64,000 nucleotides of DNA, taken from assembly GCA_963838885.1 (NCBI GenBank), contig CAWITB010000067.1, positions 62,001-126,000 on the forward strand, read 5' to 3'. Of the stretch, positions 19,496 to 27,807 are shown piece by piece. Origin of the DNA: JAICMB01 sp963838885. GTDB taxonomy: Bacteria > Acidobacteriota > Terriglobia > Bryobacterales > Bryobacteraceae. A model generated the notes under the pieces. That model saw only the letters and a program-made list of their open reading frames with translations. It made no database searches and was not told the origin of the DNA. Each line of letters opens with the position of its first letter. Position 1 is the stretch's first letter. The translations under genes were made by a program, and so were the position numbers.

Positions 19496-20340
19496 GAGCG
19501 TTCTACGGGTTGAGCCGGCGTGGATTCCACGGCCGCTCCCCGCTCCTCGCGCGGCGGGGGCGGCGCCGGGCGCGTCAAACCCCGCCCTGTCAGGGTTTGT
19601 TCTACCCGCTCGAGCGGCACGCTTAATTCGATCTCGCCGTATGCGGCCATCGAAATGCGGCCCGTCGTTTCCGAGACCACCAGCGTCACGCAATCCGCTT
19701 CTTCCGTGATTCCAATGGCCGCGCGATGCCGCGTCCCCAGGCTCGAGGAGAGCGCCGCGTTTGTGGTGAGCGGTAGAAAACACGCCGCCGCCGCTACCCG
19801 GTCGCCTTGAACCACGACCGCGCCATCGTGCAGCGCTCCGTGGGGCTCGAAGATGGAGCACAGCAGGTCGCGCGAGATGACGGCGTCCAGGTTGACGCCG
19901 CTTTCAACGAAGGTCCGCAGCCCCGTTTTGCGCTCTACCACGATCAGCGCCCCGATTTTTTTCTGCGACAACTCGCTTAATGCGAGCAGAATTTCTTCCG
20001 CGACCTCGCGCCGCTCCAGTTGCGCGAAGCCCGCGAATGGTCTCCTTCCGATACGCGCCAGCATACGCCGGATCTCGGATTGGAACATCACGATGAGCGC
20101 GAATCCGGTGTAGGGCGCGAGGGTCGCAAGCATCGTTCGTAGCAGCTCCAGGTGTCCCCACACGGAGAGAATATAGATTGCCACCAGAACGAAGATGCCG
20201 GTCAGGATGTGCGCCGCCCGCCGGCCACGCACTATGGCAATGAACTGATAGATGAGAAAGGCGACAACGAGGATGTCAAGCGCCGAGGCGACCGTGAGCG
20301 CCGGCAGATCGCCAAAGGACAACTCGGGCATTCTCGCCAT
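19492..20340 (-). CDS. cdaA: Diadenylate cyclase CdaA
   Basis: Membrane-bound synthase of the second messenger c-di-AMP from two ATP. The 282-residue protein has three N-terminal TM helices (about 15-90) and then a DisA_N catalytic domain with the DGA motif (HGALHDGAVVV) and the RHR motif (LGTRHRAAIGI), both complete. A Pro/Glu-rich tail of about 40 residues follows. A perfect TATAAT lies only about 13 bp upstream of the ATG. In low-GC Gram-positives this operon links c-di-AMP with potassium balance and wall synthesis; the same gene order here suggests the same coupling. Confidence 0.95.
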   Translation of the reverse strand: MARMPELSFGDLPALTVASALDILVVAFLIYQFIAIVRGRRAAHILTGIFVLVAIYILSVWGHLELLRTMLATLAPYTGFALIVMFQSEIRRMLARIGRRPFAGFAQLERREVAEEILLALSELSQKKIGALIVVERKTGLRTFVESGVNLDAVISRDLLCSIFEPHGALHDGAVVVQGDRVAAAACFLPLTTNAALSSSLGTRHRAAIGITEEADCVTLVVSETTGRISMAAYGEIELSVPLERVEQTLTGRGLTRPAPPPPREERGAAVESTPAQPVERS

Positions 20341-20352
20341 GCATTGGTTCCC

Positions 20353-20358
20353 ATTATA
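20353..20358 (-). promoter_or_regulatory. Consensus -10 box of the cdaA operon
   Basis: TATAAT reads 20358 to 20353 on the minus strand. The cdaA ATG begins at 20340, so the leader would be only about six nucleotides and no Shine-Dalgarno fits. No good -35 box is seen. Either the mRNA is nearly leaderless or the start is the in-frame ATG of residue 4. Confidence 0.45.
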
Positions 20359-20443
20359 GCAGCGCGGAGCCCGCTCGCCGAGCTTTTTTGCCTCTCCTGG
20401 TGTTCAAACACTTACGGCGCGTGTTGGCTGCAACACATTAGGC

Positions 20444-20475
20444 TTGACACGCGTCTGAGAGCAGAGGAATATAAT
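20444..20475 (+). promoter_or_regulatory. Putative promoter of the FecR-domain gene
   Basis: TTGACA (20444-20449) and TATAAT (20470-20475) are both perfect hexamers but separated by 20 bp, longer than the usual 16-18. The start codon follows at 20494 with AAAGAGG as Shine-Dalgarno. The spacing suggests an activator or DNA-distortion-dependent promoter, or that only the -10 is used. Confidence 0.5.
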
Positions 20476-20493
20476 CTTAAAGAGGTTTTTACC

Positions 20494-21636
20494 ATGCGTA
20501 CGTTCAAGGCGGGTCTGGCAATCGGCGCTCTGGCCGCCATCCCGGGCTTCGCGCAATCCGTAATCTCGGCCCATTCCGGCGTCATTCATTACACCGAAGG
20601 GAAGGTGCTGGTCAACGATCAGGCGGTCAATCTCAAGCCTTCCGAATTCCCCGAATTGAAACAAGGCTCGGTGCTCAAGACCGAGGAAGGGCGCGCGGAA
20701 GTGCTGCTCACTCCCGGCGTTTTCCTTCGCGTCGGCGAAAACAGCTCCGTTCGCATGGTTTCAAACCATCTTTCCGATACGCGCGTCCAGGTTCTCAGCG
20801 GCGAAGCGCTGGTCGAATGCGATGAATTGCTCAAAGATAACCAGGTGACAATGTTGTATAAGGACACCACGGTTGCTCTGACGAAACACGGTCTGTACCG
20901 CTTCGATGCCACTCCCGGCCGCCTCCGAGTTTACGACGGTGAGGCCGTAGTAACCGGCCCGGACGGCCAGTTAACGGCGAAGAAGGGCCACGAAGTGATG
21001 TTGAACGGCGCGCTGATGGCGTCGAAGTTCGATACCAAGAACGGCGACGAGTTGATGCGTTGGGCCGCGCGCCGCTCCGGTTACATCTCAATGGCTAACG
21101 TCGCCTCGGCCCGCACAGCCGCGAACTCCGGTAGCGGCAGCGGTTTTTATGGCTCGGGCCTTGGTTATGGATCTGGATTGGGGTATGGCGGATTCGGGAT
21201 GAGCCCTTATTCAAGCTGGGTATTCAATCCCTTCTTCGGAATGTATACGTTCATCCCGATGGATGGCGTCCTCTTCAGCCCCTTTGGCAATCCTTTCTGG
21301 AGCCCCTACGCGGCTTACATGTACGCCCCCTATTGGGGTGGTTACTATGGCGGCTATCCTTACGCATACGCGCCCGGCGGCTCCGCGGCCAGCAGCTTCC
21401 ATCCGGTGAGCCGCGGCGCGGCCACTTACAGCGCTTCGGGCAGAACTCGCTCCGCTCCGACCGGCCTCGTGGGACGTGGAGGATTCGCGAATAACAGCGC
21501 CTCCTCTTCGGGTGGCGGCCTTTCAGGCGGTCGTGGGGCCAGTATGAGCAGCAGCGGCGGCGGTGGCTTCTCCGCCGGCGGCGGTGGTATGTCCGCAGGC
21601 GGCGGCCGCGGCGGCATGGGCGGCGGGCACCGCTAA
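20494..21636 (+). CDS. Secreted FecR-domain protein with Gly/Tyr-rich C-terminus
   Basis: A 380-residue exported protein. The signal peptide MRTFKAGLAIGALAAIPGFAQ is followed by a FecR-like beta-rich domain (about 30-190) with SGVIHYTEGKVLVND, LTPGVFLRVGENSSVRM and YDGEAVVTGPDGQ. After residue 210 it turns into a Gly/Ser spacer (GSGLGYGSGLGYGGFGMS), an aromatic segment (WVFNPFFGMYTFIP, YWGGYYGGYPYAYAP) and a poly-Gly/Ser tail. FecR-like domains sense or bind at the periplasmic side or surface; no cognate sigma or TonB gene is near, so signalling is not supported. ATG 20494 is set by the signal peptide and promoter. Ends in front of a strong terminator. Confidence 0.8.
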   Translation: MRTFKAGLAIGALAAIPGFAQSVISAHSGVIHYTEGKVLVNDQAVNLKPSEFPELKQGSVLKTEEGRAEVLLTPGVFLRVGENSSVRMVSNHLSDTRVQVLSGEALVECDELLKDNQVTMLYKDTTVALTKHGLYRFDATPGRLRVYDGEAVVTGPDGQLTAKKGHEVMLNGALMASKFDTKNGDELMRWAARRSGYISMANVASARTAANSGSGSGFYGSGLGYGSGLGYGGFGMSPYSSWVFNPFFGMYTFIPMDGVLFSPFGNPFWSPYAAYMYAPYWGGYYGGYPYAYAPGGSAASSFHPVSRGAATYSASGRTRSAPTGLVGRGGFANNSASSSGGGLSGGRGASMSSSGGGGFSAGGGGMSAGGGRGGMGGGHR

Positions 21637-21663
21637 ACTCCCTTTCTCAATAATCGTTCGATT

Positions 21664-21693
21664 GGGCGCGTCCTTCCCGGGACGCGCCCTTTT
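21664..21693 (+). terminator. Rho-independent terminator after the FecR gene
   Basis: A perfect 10 bp stem (GGGCGCGTCC 21664-21673 with GGACGCGCCC 21680-21689), a six-base loop and then TTTT. It lies between two convergent genes. On the minus strand there is no comparable U tract, so it mainly serves the plus-strand gene. Confidence 0.9.
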
Positions 21694-21698
21694 CGTCT

Positions 21699-23858
21699 CT
21701 ACTTCAAATTCTTCTCGAAGAACTCCGTCGTAATTTCCAACAGGTCCTTGCGGTACGGTCCACCGACCCCGTGCGCCTTCTGCGGATATAAAACCATGGA
21801 AAACAGCTTGCCCGAGCCTTCCAGCGCCGTCGCCATCTGGAGCGTGTTCTGGAATAAGACGTTATCGTCCTCGATGTTGTGGATGATCAGAAGCGTGCCT
21901 TTTAATCTGTCGGCGTACGTGACTGCCGAGCTCACCTTATATCCATCTCGATTCTCGCTGGGCAGCCCCAGATACCGCTCCGTATAAATCGTGTCGTAGT
22001 TCTCCCATTTGGTCACCGGCGCCCCCGCGATTCCAACCTTAAATACGTCGGGCGCATTCAAAAGCGAGTACAGGGTCATATAGCCGCCGTAGCTCCAGCC
22101 ATAGATCCCGATCCGCGCCGGGTCCACAAATCCCAGCGCAATCAGATACTCCACGCCTTTGCGCTGATCTTCGAGCTCCACCTTCCCGAAGCGGCGATAA
22201 AGCACCGACTCGAAAGCGTGCCCCCGGCCGGTCGACCCGCGGTTGTCCAGCGCCCAAACGACGAAACCTTTCTGCGCCAGAGCCTGTTCCCAACTCAAAC
22301 CCGTCCAGGCGTTCCGTATCGATTGCGCGCCGGGTCCACCGTAGACCATGACGATGGCCGGGTATTTCCGCCGGGGGTCGAAATGCGCGGGCTTGACCAG
22401 GCGGCCATATAACGTGGTCCCATCCGTTGTCTTGACTGTGACGATCTCGGATGGCAGGATTTCGTATTCGTCCAAGGGCTTCCGGTCGGCTTCGCGGTAC
22501 ACGGCCCATTCCGCGCCGTTGTTGGCGTGGATGGTCCGGCGCGGCGGATCCGTGAGGCTCGAAAACGTGTCCATGTAGTATTCCGCCCTCTCCGGCATCG
22601 AGATGGAATGGGTCCCGGCGCCCTGGGTCAACTTGGTGCGGTGGTTCCCGTCCAAACCAATTGAATAAAGCTGCCGTTCGAGTGGACTGGGCTCGGTCGA
22701 AACATAGTAAACCAATTTGCGGCTTTCATCGACGCCAGCCAGTTCCGTGACCTCCCAATTGCCCTCGGTAATGCGGCCCAGTTGCTTTCCGTCAAGGGAA
22801 TACAAATAGAGGTGACGGAAACCGTCCCGCTCGCTCGACCAGATGAACCGTGGAGGCGATCCGTGCAGGAATCGGAACTGATCGGAGACGTTGATCCAAT
22901 AGCGGTCCGTTTCATGGATCAGGGTACGCACGGAGCCGTCCGCCGCCTGCGCCAACAGCAGGTCCAGCTCGTTCTGGACGCGATTCAAGCGCTCCACCGC
23001 AAGCTGTTTGGAATCGGGCGTCCAGTAAACGCGCGCGAGCAGACGATCTTTCGTGTCCCCGACATCCATCCAATGCGTCTCGCCGCCGCCGGCTGGAATC
23101 ACTCCCAGCCGCACCTCGGCGTTGGGCGTTCCGGCCTGGGGGTAACGCTCCGGCTCGTATTGCGCGCGGAGACCGCGTAAATCCACCTGCGGATAGATGA
23201 ATTCCCGCGACACATCGAACCGCAGATAGGCGATATTTTTTGAATTGGGCGACCACCAGAATGCCGTTCCCAGATCGAGCTCTTCCGGATAGACCCAGTC
23301 GAGCTCGCCGTTGAGCAGCGTGTCCGAGCCGTCATGGGTCAAGCGCGTAACCGCCTTCGACGCGATCTCGAGCGTATAGAGGTCGTGTTCCCGGCGGAAC
23401 GCCACGCGCTTGCCGTCGGGGGACAACTTCGGGTCGCGCTCCGCTTCGGCGGTCTTGGTCAACTGCTCCCATTTTCCGGAATCGATATGGAACAGGAACA
23501 GATCGCCCTTGGTCTCGATCAGAAGATCGCGGCCATCGCCCGACCATTGCACGGATTCTTCCGCTACCCGCCGGTTCTTCCAATCGAACAGCCGCGGCTC
23601 CGGCGGAGCGCTGGCTTCGGCCCCCAGCGTCTGGAGCAGAATGAGATTCTTCGGCGATTTGGAAGGAACGTCGTAGAGCATCACCCTCCCGTTCTGCGTG
23701 ACGGCGAAGCGCTTGCCATCGGGAGCCCAGACCGGAGAACCGCCCAGCTCGCCGCGCCCGCCCGCGGAGCGCTCGGTCAACGATTCGATCGTAATGGGCT
23801 TTTTCTGAGCCTGGGCGAACGCGGCGCACACGAGGAGCGGGAAAAGAATCCGGTACAT
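21699..23858 (-). CDS. S9B dipeptidyl peptidase IV-like serine peptidase
   Basis: An exported peptidase of 719 residues that removes dipeptides, typically Xaa-Pro, from peptides. ATG 23858 opens a signal peptide (MYRILFPLLVCAAFAQAQ); upstream in-frame sequence lacks that property. The N-terminal eight-bladed propeller carries several WSPDGK-type repeats and the DPP IV glutamate motif (DWVYPEELD), which anchors the substrate N-terminus. The C-terminal alpha/beta-hydrolase domain has the nucleophile in GWSYGGYMTLYS, the Asp in IHNIEDDNVLFQN and the His in PQKAHGVGGP. All catalytic residues are present and the frame is intact. Stands alone; convergent with the FecR gene. Confidence 0.92.
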   Translation of the reverse strand: MYRILFPLLVCAAFAQAQKKPITIESLTERSAGGRGELGGSPVWAPDGKRFAVTQNGRVMLYDVPSKSPKNLILLQTLGAEASAPPEPRLFDWKNRRVAEESVQWSGDGRDLLIETKGDLFLFHIDSGKWEQLTKTAEAERDPKLSPDGKRVAFRREHDLYTLEIASKAVTRLTHDGSDTLLNGELDWVYPEELDLGTAFWWSPNSKNIAYLRFDVSREFIYPQVDLRGLRAQYEPERYPQAGTPNAEVRLGVIPAGGGETHWMDVGDTKDRLLARVYWTPDSKQLAVERLNRVQNELDLLLAQAADGSVRTLIHETDRYWINVSDQFRFLHGSPPRFIWSSERDGFRHLYLYSLDGKQLGRITEGNWEVTELAGVDESRKLVYYVSTEPSPLERQLYSIGLDGNHRTKLTQGAGTHSISMPERAEYYMDTFSSLTDPPRRTIHANNGAEWAVYREADRKPLDEYEILPSEIVTVKTTDGTTLYGRLVKPAHFDPRRKYPAIVMVYGGPGAQSIRNAWTGLSWEQALAQKGFVVWALDNRGSTGRGHAFESVLYRRFGKVELEDQRKGVEYLIALGFVDPARIGIYGWSYGGYMTLYSLLNAPDVFKVGIAGAPVTKWENYDTIYTERYLGLPSENRDGYKVSSAVTYADRLKGTLLIIHNIEDDNVLFQNTLQMATALEGSGKLFSMVLYPQKAHGVGGPYRKDLLEITTEFFEKNLK

Positions 23859-24112
23859 GCTTTCGATTCTCGCGCATTTTCCGCGCAAAACTTTAAAAGC
23901 GCTGGCTGGTATCGCGCGCTTATGCGGGAGAGCGCCGCCGCATAATCCAATCGAGTCTCGCGATAGCCTATCCACTCGAATGGATACGGCCATCGCGATG
24001 TAGACGTCCGGCCGCCATAAGATACGTTGCGCCGCGCGTGAAACCGCGTTATCTCATGGCCGGTCTCCACGCGAAAACATGGATCGGAAGATCGAGATGC
24101 AAACAGGCTGCA

Positions 24113-24250
24113 ATGGCTCACGCCCAGATCCTGGATATTACTTTCGCCGCTTTCGCCGGCGCAACCGCGGCCAGCCGCCGTATCGAAGCGCCTGAACGTA
24201 CTGGAGCGCGCGGGCCTGATTTCACGTGGCCGCGACGCGCAGAGCCCGCG
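24113..24250 (+). pseudogene. Remnant of an ArsR-family regulator
   Basis: The stretch starting at ATG 24113 reads AHAQILDITFAAFAG, matching the first helix of ArsR regulators; after a frame change 24176-24247 reads AVSKRLNVLERAGLISRGRD, the recognition helix and wing. The middle part of the domain is missing, so this is real decay rather than a simple indel. It directly precedes an SRPBCC remnant, as in the common ArsR-AHSA1 gene pair. Confidence 0.55.
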
Positions 24251-24253
24251 AAA

Positions 24254-24440
24254 TCATGCTGACGCGAGTTTCGACGCGCCGCACCGCCCGGTGTTCGACG
24301 CGTTCAGCATCCCGGGTTGCCGCAGCGCTGGTTCAGACCGCGCCGCCGATGGATGGCGACCTGCGAAATCGATTTCAGAGTGGGCCGCGGCTTTCGCTTT
24401 GTGCTGAATGGCCGGCAAAAGCATGGAGATGCGGGAGGAG
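24254..24440 (+). pseudogene. Remnant of an SRPBCC/AHSA1-type protein
   Basis: Joining two frames gives TRVFDAPHRPVFDAFSIPG, RWFRPRRRWMATCEIDFRVG and GFRFVLNGR, the N-terminal third of an AHSA1-type SRPBCC lipid/ligand-binding domain. The rest is absent. It follows the ArsR remnant. The 23.86-24.46 kb gap contains nothing else that I can support. Confidence 0.5.
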
Positions 24441-24461
24441 AGCCAAGCGATCCGAACTGCT

Positions 24462-25607
24462 TCAACGCCGCGACGAGGTGGCAACTGCTCCGTCAAATCG
24501 GCTTGTTACGTTCGACAGATTCAGACGAGCAGGCCGCGATTTCGGGGTGTTCACGACTTCCAGGATGTAGGATTCCAGCTCGGCGGCGCGATGCGCGGCA
24601 GTGTGGTGGGACATTACGCGCTTCCGCGCGGCATCGCCGATCCGCGAGCGTTCCGTTTCGGTTAGTTCGCGCATGGCGCGCAAGGATTCAGCCGCATTTC
24701 GCGCAACCAGAATTTCGGTCCCGATTTTCAAGACCGAATCCAGACCCTCCCAGTAATCGCTGATGATGGGCGTTCCGCACGCGGCCGCCTCGAACAGGCG
24801 AACGCTTGGAGAGTACCCCGCGCGCACCATGTCGGCTCGCGTGATGTTCAACGCGAACCGTTGGGAATTGTAGAATTTGCGGTGCTCCGACGGAGGCAGG
24901 TGATCGATGCGCTTCACATTGGCAGGCCAACGGAGCCCGGCGGGATACATGGGACCCGCCACCACAAATGAACCCTGTCGCCAGCGCCGCGCCGGTTCCA
25001 GCAGCAGCGCATTCAATGCCGGCTGGCGGTCCGTGCCGTAGGTCCCCAGATATCCCATGGTCCACTTCTTGCGGCGCTCTTCAGGATAGTATGTCTCCGG
25101 ATCAACCGAGCAGTACAGCACGCGCGCGGCCGGCGAGCCGTATGTGCGCTCAATGCGGGCGAGCGTCGGTCCGCCGGTGAAAGAAAGATACAGCCGATAC
25201 CGCGGAATGAGATCCGGCGACAGATACTCCTCGTCTCCGCGATCAAGCTTCGCCAACGTGACCGGCGTATCGATGTCGTAAAATGCCGTGAGCCCCTTGG
25301 CCGTCGAGGTCACCCATTTCCCGACCGCGACTCCCTCCGGGACGTAAGATCCTACAATGACCGCATCGGCTTCGCGGATATCGCGCGTAAAGCGGTCCTG
25401 CAGCTCATCGACGCTGCCGTACAACTCCGCGCGGCAGAACGGCGGGTCGGGAAGGTCGCGGTTGTCGGCATACCAATACGTGTCCCGTTCGAGGAACAGG
25501 ATCTCATGTCCGCGCCGCGCCAACTCCCGCAACAAAGCCCGATAAGTTGTGGCGTGGCCGTTTCCCCACGATGATGTAATCGAGAGCCCGCAAACGACGA
25601 GCTTCAT
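24462..25607 (-). CDS. CgeB-like glycosyltransferase (third of three, operon end)
   Basis: A 381-residue cytosolic GT-B fold glycosyltransferase of the CgeB/DUF3880-type. ATG 25607 begins MKLVVCGLSITSSWGNGHAT, the family N-terminus, and overlaps the stop of the preceding gene (ATGA). The C-terminal lobe has the nucleotide-sugar region: YSPSVRLFEAAACGTPIISD, followed by the acidic contact EGLDSVLKIGTEILVA. The last 25 residues are basic and unlike its paralogues, so the true C-terminus could be affected by an indel. Paralogue of the next two genes; acceptor and donor unknown. Confidence 0.82.
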   Translation of the reverse strand: MKLVVCGLSITSSWGNGHATTYRALLRELARRGHEILFLERDTYWYADNRDLPDPPFCRAELYGSVDELQDRFTRDIREADAVIVGSYVPEGVAVGKWVTSTAKGLTAFYDIDTPVTLAKLDRGDEEYLSPDLIPRYRLYLSFTGGPTLARIERTYGSPAARVLYCSVDPETYYPEERRKKWTMGYLGTYGTDRQPALNALLLEPARRWRQGSFVVAGPMYPAGLRWPANVKRIDHLPPSEHRKFYNSQRFALNITRADMVRAGYSPSVRLFEAAACGTPIISDYWEGLDSVLKIGTEILVARNAAESLRAMRELTETERSRIGDAARKRVMSHHTAAHRAAELESYILEVVNTPKSRPARLNLSNVTSRFDGAVATSSRR

Positions 25608-26692
25608 GCGATCGCCTCCGCGGGAGTGTAGCCGGCCAGAATTCGGTCCACTAACCGGGCGCGGTGCTCGTAGGTATGCTGGGCTAAAATCCGCTTGCGT
25701 GCGGCAGCTCCGATTTCCTGGGCGCGCTGCTCGCTCAACGAAGCGAGTGTCGCGGCAACCTCCCCGCCGTCGCGGCACACCAGGGTTTCCTTCCCGGGTT
25801 CCAGGAACAGCTCGATTCCGTCCCAGGCATCGGTGATGAGACATGCGCCGGCCCCCGCCGCTTCGAAAACTCGCGTAGCCGGCGAGAAACCATAGCGCGC
25901 CATGCTCTCGCGGCTGATGTTCAGGACCGCTCGCGGAGTGCAGTTGAAGGCATTGTGGTCCGCCGTGTATAAATGCCCGGCGTACTTGACGTTCGGCGGC
26001 ATCGGCTTGTCCTGCCAGCCATTACCCGCCAGCACAAAGCGGCAAGACGGCGCGAGTTGCGCTGCGCCCAAAAAGAACTCCTCCACACGCGCCTCGCGGT
26101 CCGGCAGCCGGTTGCCCACAAAGCCCAAGTCGGCTTCGAAGCGCGCGTCCGGCGCGGCTGGAAAATGCGTTGACGGATCGAGCGCGTTATAAACTGGCAC
26201 GCACTCGCGCGCGCCCTGCGCTTTGTAAGCCCGCACCACGGGTTCGCCGCCGCCGTAGGTAAAGATCAGATCGTATCGCGGGATCAAGCGCCGGAAAGGA
26301 TCGGCCGCGTTATTTTGCACACGGTCGAGCGTCGCTGGAGCGTCCACATCCCAAAACGCCACAAGAGCGTCCGGCCTTTTTACTTCGAGCACCGCCTTTT
26401 CGAGCAGCTCATCGAACACGCCCACGCCGCTCGCTTTGACAATAAGGTCCGCCTCGCGTGCATCTTCGAGGCGGCGCCGAACATCCTCGCTACCCTCGGC
26501 CGAATAAACGACCACGCGCGCCCATTCGGGATCGTCGATGTCGCGATGCTGCTGCCGTCCGTAGGCGTCCGGCTCGTAAAATGTGATCTCGTGGCCCACG
26601 GCGTTCAGCGCTCGCAGAATCCCGCGATAATACGTTGCGGCCCCGTTCCAATACGCGGAAACGAGGCTGGAGCCGAAAAAAGCGATCTTCAT
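25604..26692 (-). CDS. CgeB-like glycosyltransferase (second of three)
   Basis: A 362-residue paralogue starting MKIAFFGSSLVSAYWNGAAT, with the same layout: an N-terminal lobe with a G-rich loop and the phrase YRGILRALNAVGHEITFYEPD, and a C-terminal lobe with YGFSPATRVFEAAGAGACLI and DGIELFLEPGKETLV. It overlaps both neighbours by ATGA, a sign of translational coupling. A cytosolic inverting or retaining GT cannot be decided from sequence. Likely adds a sugar to the glycan made by this operon. Confidence 0.85.
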   Translation of the reverse strand: MKIAFFGSSLVSAYWNGAATYYRGILRALNAVGHEITFYEPDAYGRQQHRDIDDPEWARVVVYSAEGSEDVRRRLEDAREADLIVKASGVGVFDELLEKAVLEVKRPDALVAFWDVDAPATLDRVQNNAADPFRRLIPRYDLIFTYGGGEPVVRAYKAQGARECVPVYNALDPSTHFPAAPDARFEADLGFVGNRLPDREARVEEFFLGAAQLAPSCRFVLAGNGWQDKPMPPNVKYAGHLYTADHNAFNCTPRAVLNISRESMARYGFSPATRVFEAAGAGACLITDAWDGIELFLEPGKETLVCRDGGEVAATLASLSEQRAQEIGAAARKRILAQHTYEHRARLVDRILAGYTPAEAIA

Positions 26693-27807
26693 GCGTTTGC
26701 CAGGGCGGCCCCGCGGCGATCGCCAAGCTCTTCGCGAATTGAAAACAACTGGTCCACGCGATGCGCACAGGTATGCCGCGCCAGCACGGTCGCCCGGCCG
26801 TGCGCGGCCAGCTCATTGGCGAGGCCGGAATTAGACAACACCGACGTCAAATGCTCGCGCATTTCTTGCCCGTTGCGCGCCACAAGAAAATCCTTTCCTG
26901 GATTAAACAGCCGCTCGGAATCCGTCCATGGAGCCGAGATCAACGGTATTCCGCACGCCAATGCCTCGAACGGCCGGATAGTCGGGATGCCGGGCAGCGC
27001 CGTCGCATAAGGCCGCCGCGGAATATGCACCGTGGCTCGAAAGCGCCCAAACACCGCCGGAACTTCATAATTTGGCAGCCAGCCGCCATACTCGATTCCG
27101 GCCTTTTGCAAGGCGGCAATCGCGCTCTTGGGATAGCGCACGCCGTAGACGCGCGCCTTCAGGCCCAATTCGCGAACCGGCTCGATGAGAAACTCGAACA
27201 GCGCGGCAGTGCGCTCCTCGTCGCCCCAGTTGCCGATCCAGACGACGTCGCCCTCCTTATTTTCGGCCGGCTCGTGGCGAAAAACTCGCGTGTCGGCCGC
27301 TTCGTGCCACGTCCACACGCGACGCGCCCATCGCCGGTCGAGATAAATCCGGCGCAGCACCGCCCCATAGGCGAGCACGCCGTCGTAATTCGACAGGTCG
27401 TACTTCGCCATGCTGTCGGGATCCGTGATGGAGCGATGGTGCGTGTCGTGGAAAAACAGATCGTAGTCGCCCCTGCGCCGGCGGTGTTCGCCGATTGCGC
27501 GGACCAGCTCGTGATCGTTCCATTCGTGAACAATTACGAGTTCCGCGCCATCGAGCGCGCGATCGAGATCGAGCGCCGCGAGATCGTAACGCGTACTGCG
27601 CAGCGCGGGAAAGCGCTCCTCGAAGGCCTTTACCGCGCTAATGCCGTGCTCCGCCACGAGGTTTTCATAGCTCCAGCCGTTCTCCGGCTCGAATACTTCG
27701 AGATCGTGCCCGCGCGCCTGCAACTCGGCGACGATCCCGCGAAGAAAATGGGCATTGCCGTGGTTCCAGTCCGATACCAGTGAGTGGTAGAAGAGCTTTA
27801 CGCGCAC
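26689..27807 (-). CDS. CgeB-like glycosyltransferase (first of three)
   Basis: A 372-residue paralogue starting MRVKLFYHSLVSDWNHGNAH. The N-terminal lobe includes LRGIVAELQARGHDLEVFEP, and the C-terminal lobe has GIPTIRPFEALACGIPLISA with SERLFNPGKDFLVARNG. The central HDTHHRSI motif is not seen in the other two copies, so its specificity probably differs. It overlaps the GT4 gene upstream by 10 bp and the next paralogue by 4 bp. Confidence 0.85.
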   Translation of the reverse strand: MRVKLFYHSLVSDWNHGNAHFLRGIVAELQARGHDLEVFEPENGWSYENLVAEHGISAVKAFEERFPALRSTRYDLAALDLDRALDGAELVIVHEWNDHELVRAIGEHRRRRGDYDLFFHDTHHRSITDPDSMAKYDLSNYDGVLAYGAVLRRIYLDRRWARRVWTWHEAADTRVFRHEPAENKEGDVVWIGNWGDEERTAALFEFLIEPVRELGLKARVYGVRYPKSAIAALQKAGIEYGGWLPNYEVPAVFGRFRATVHIPRRPYATALPGIPTIRPFEALACGIPLISAPWTDSERLFNPGKDFLVARNGQEMREHLTSVLSNSGLANELAAHGRATVLARHTCAHRVDQLFSIREELGDRRGAALANA

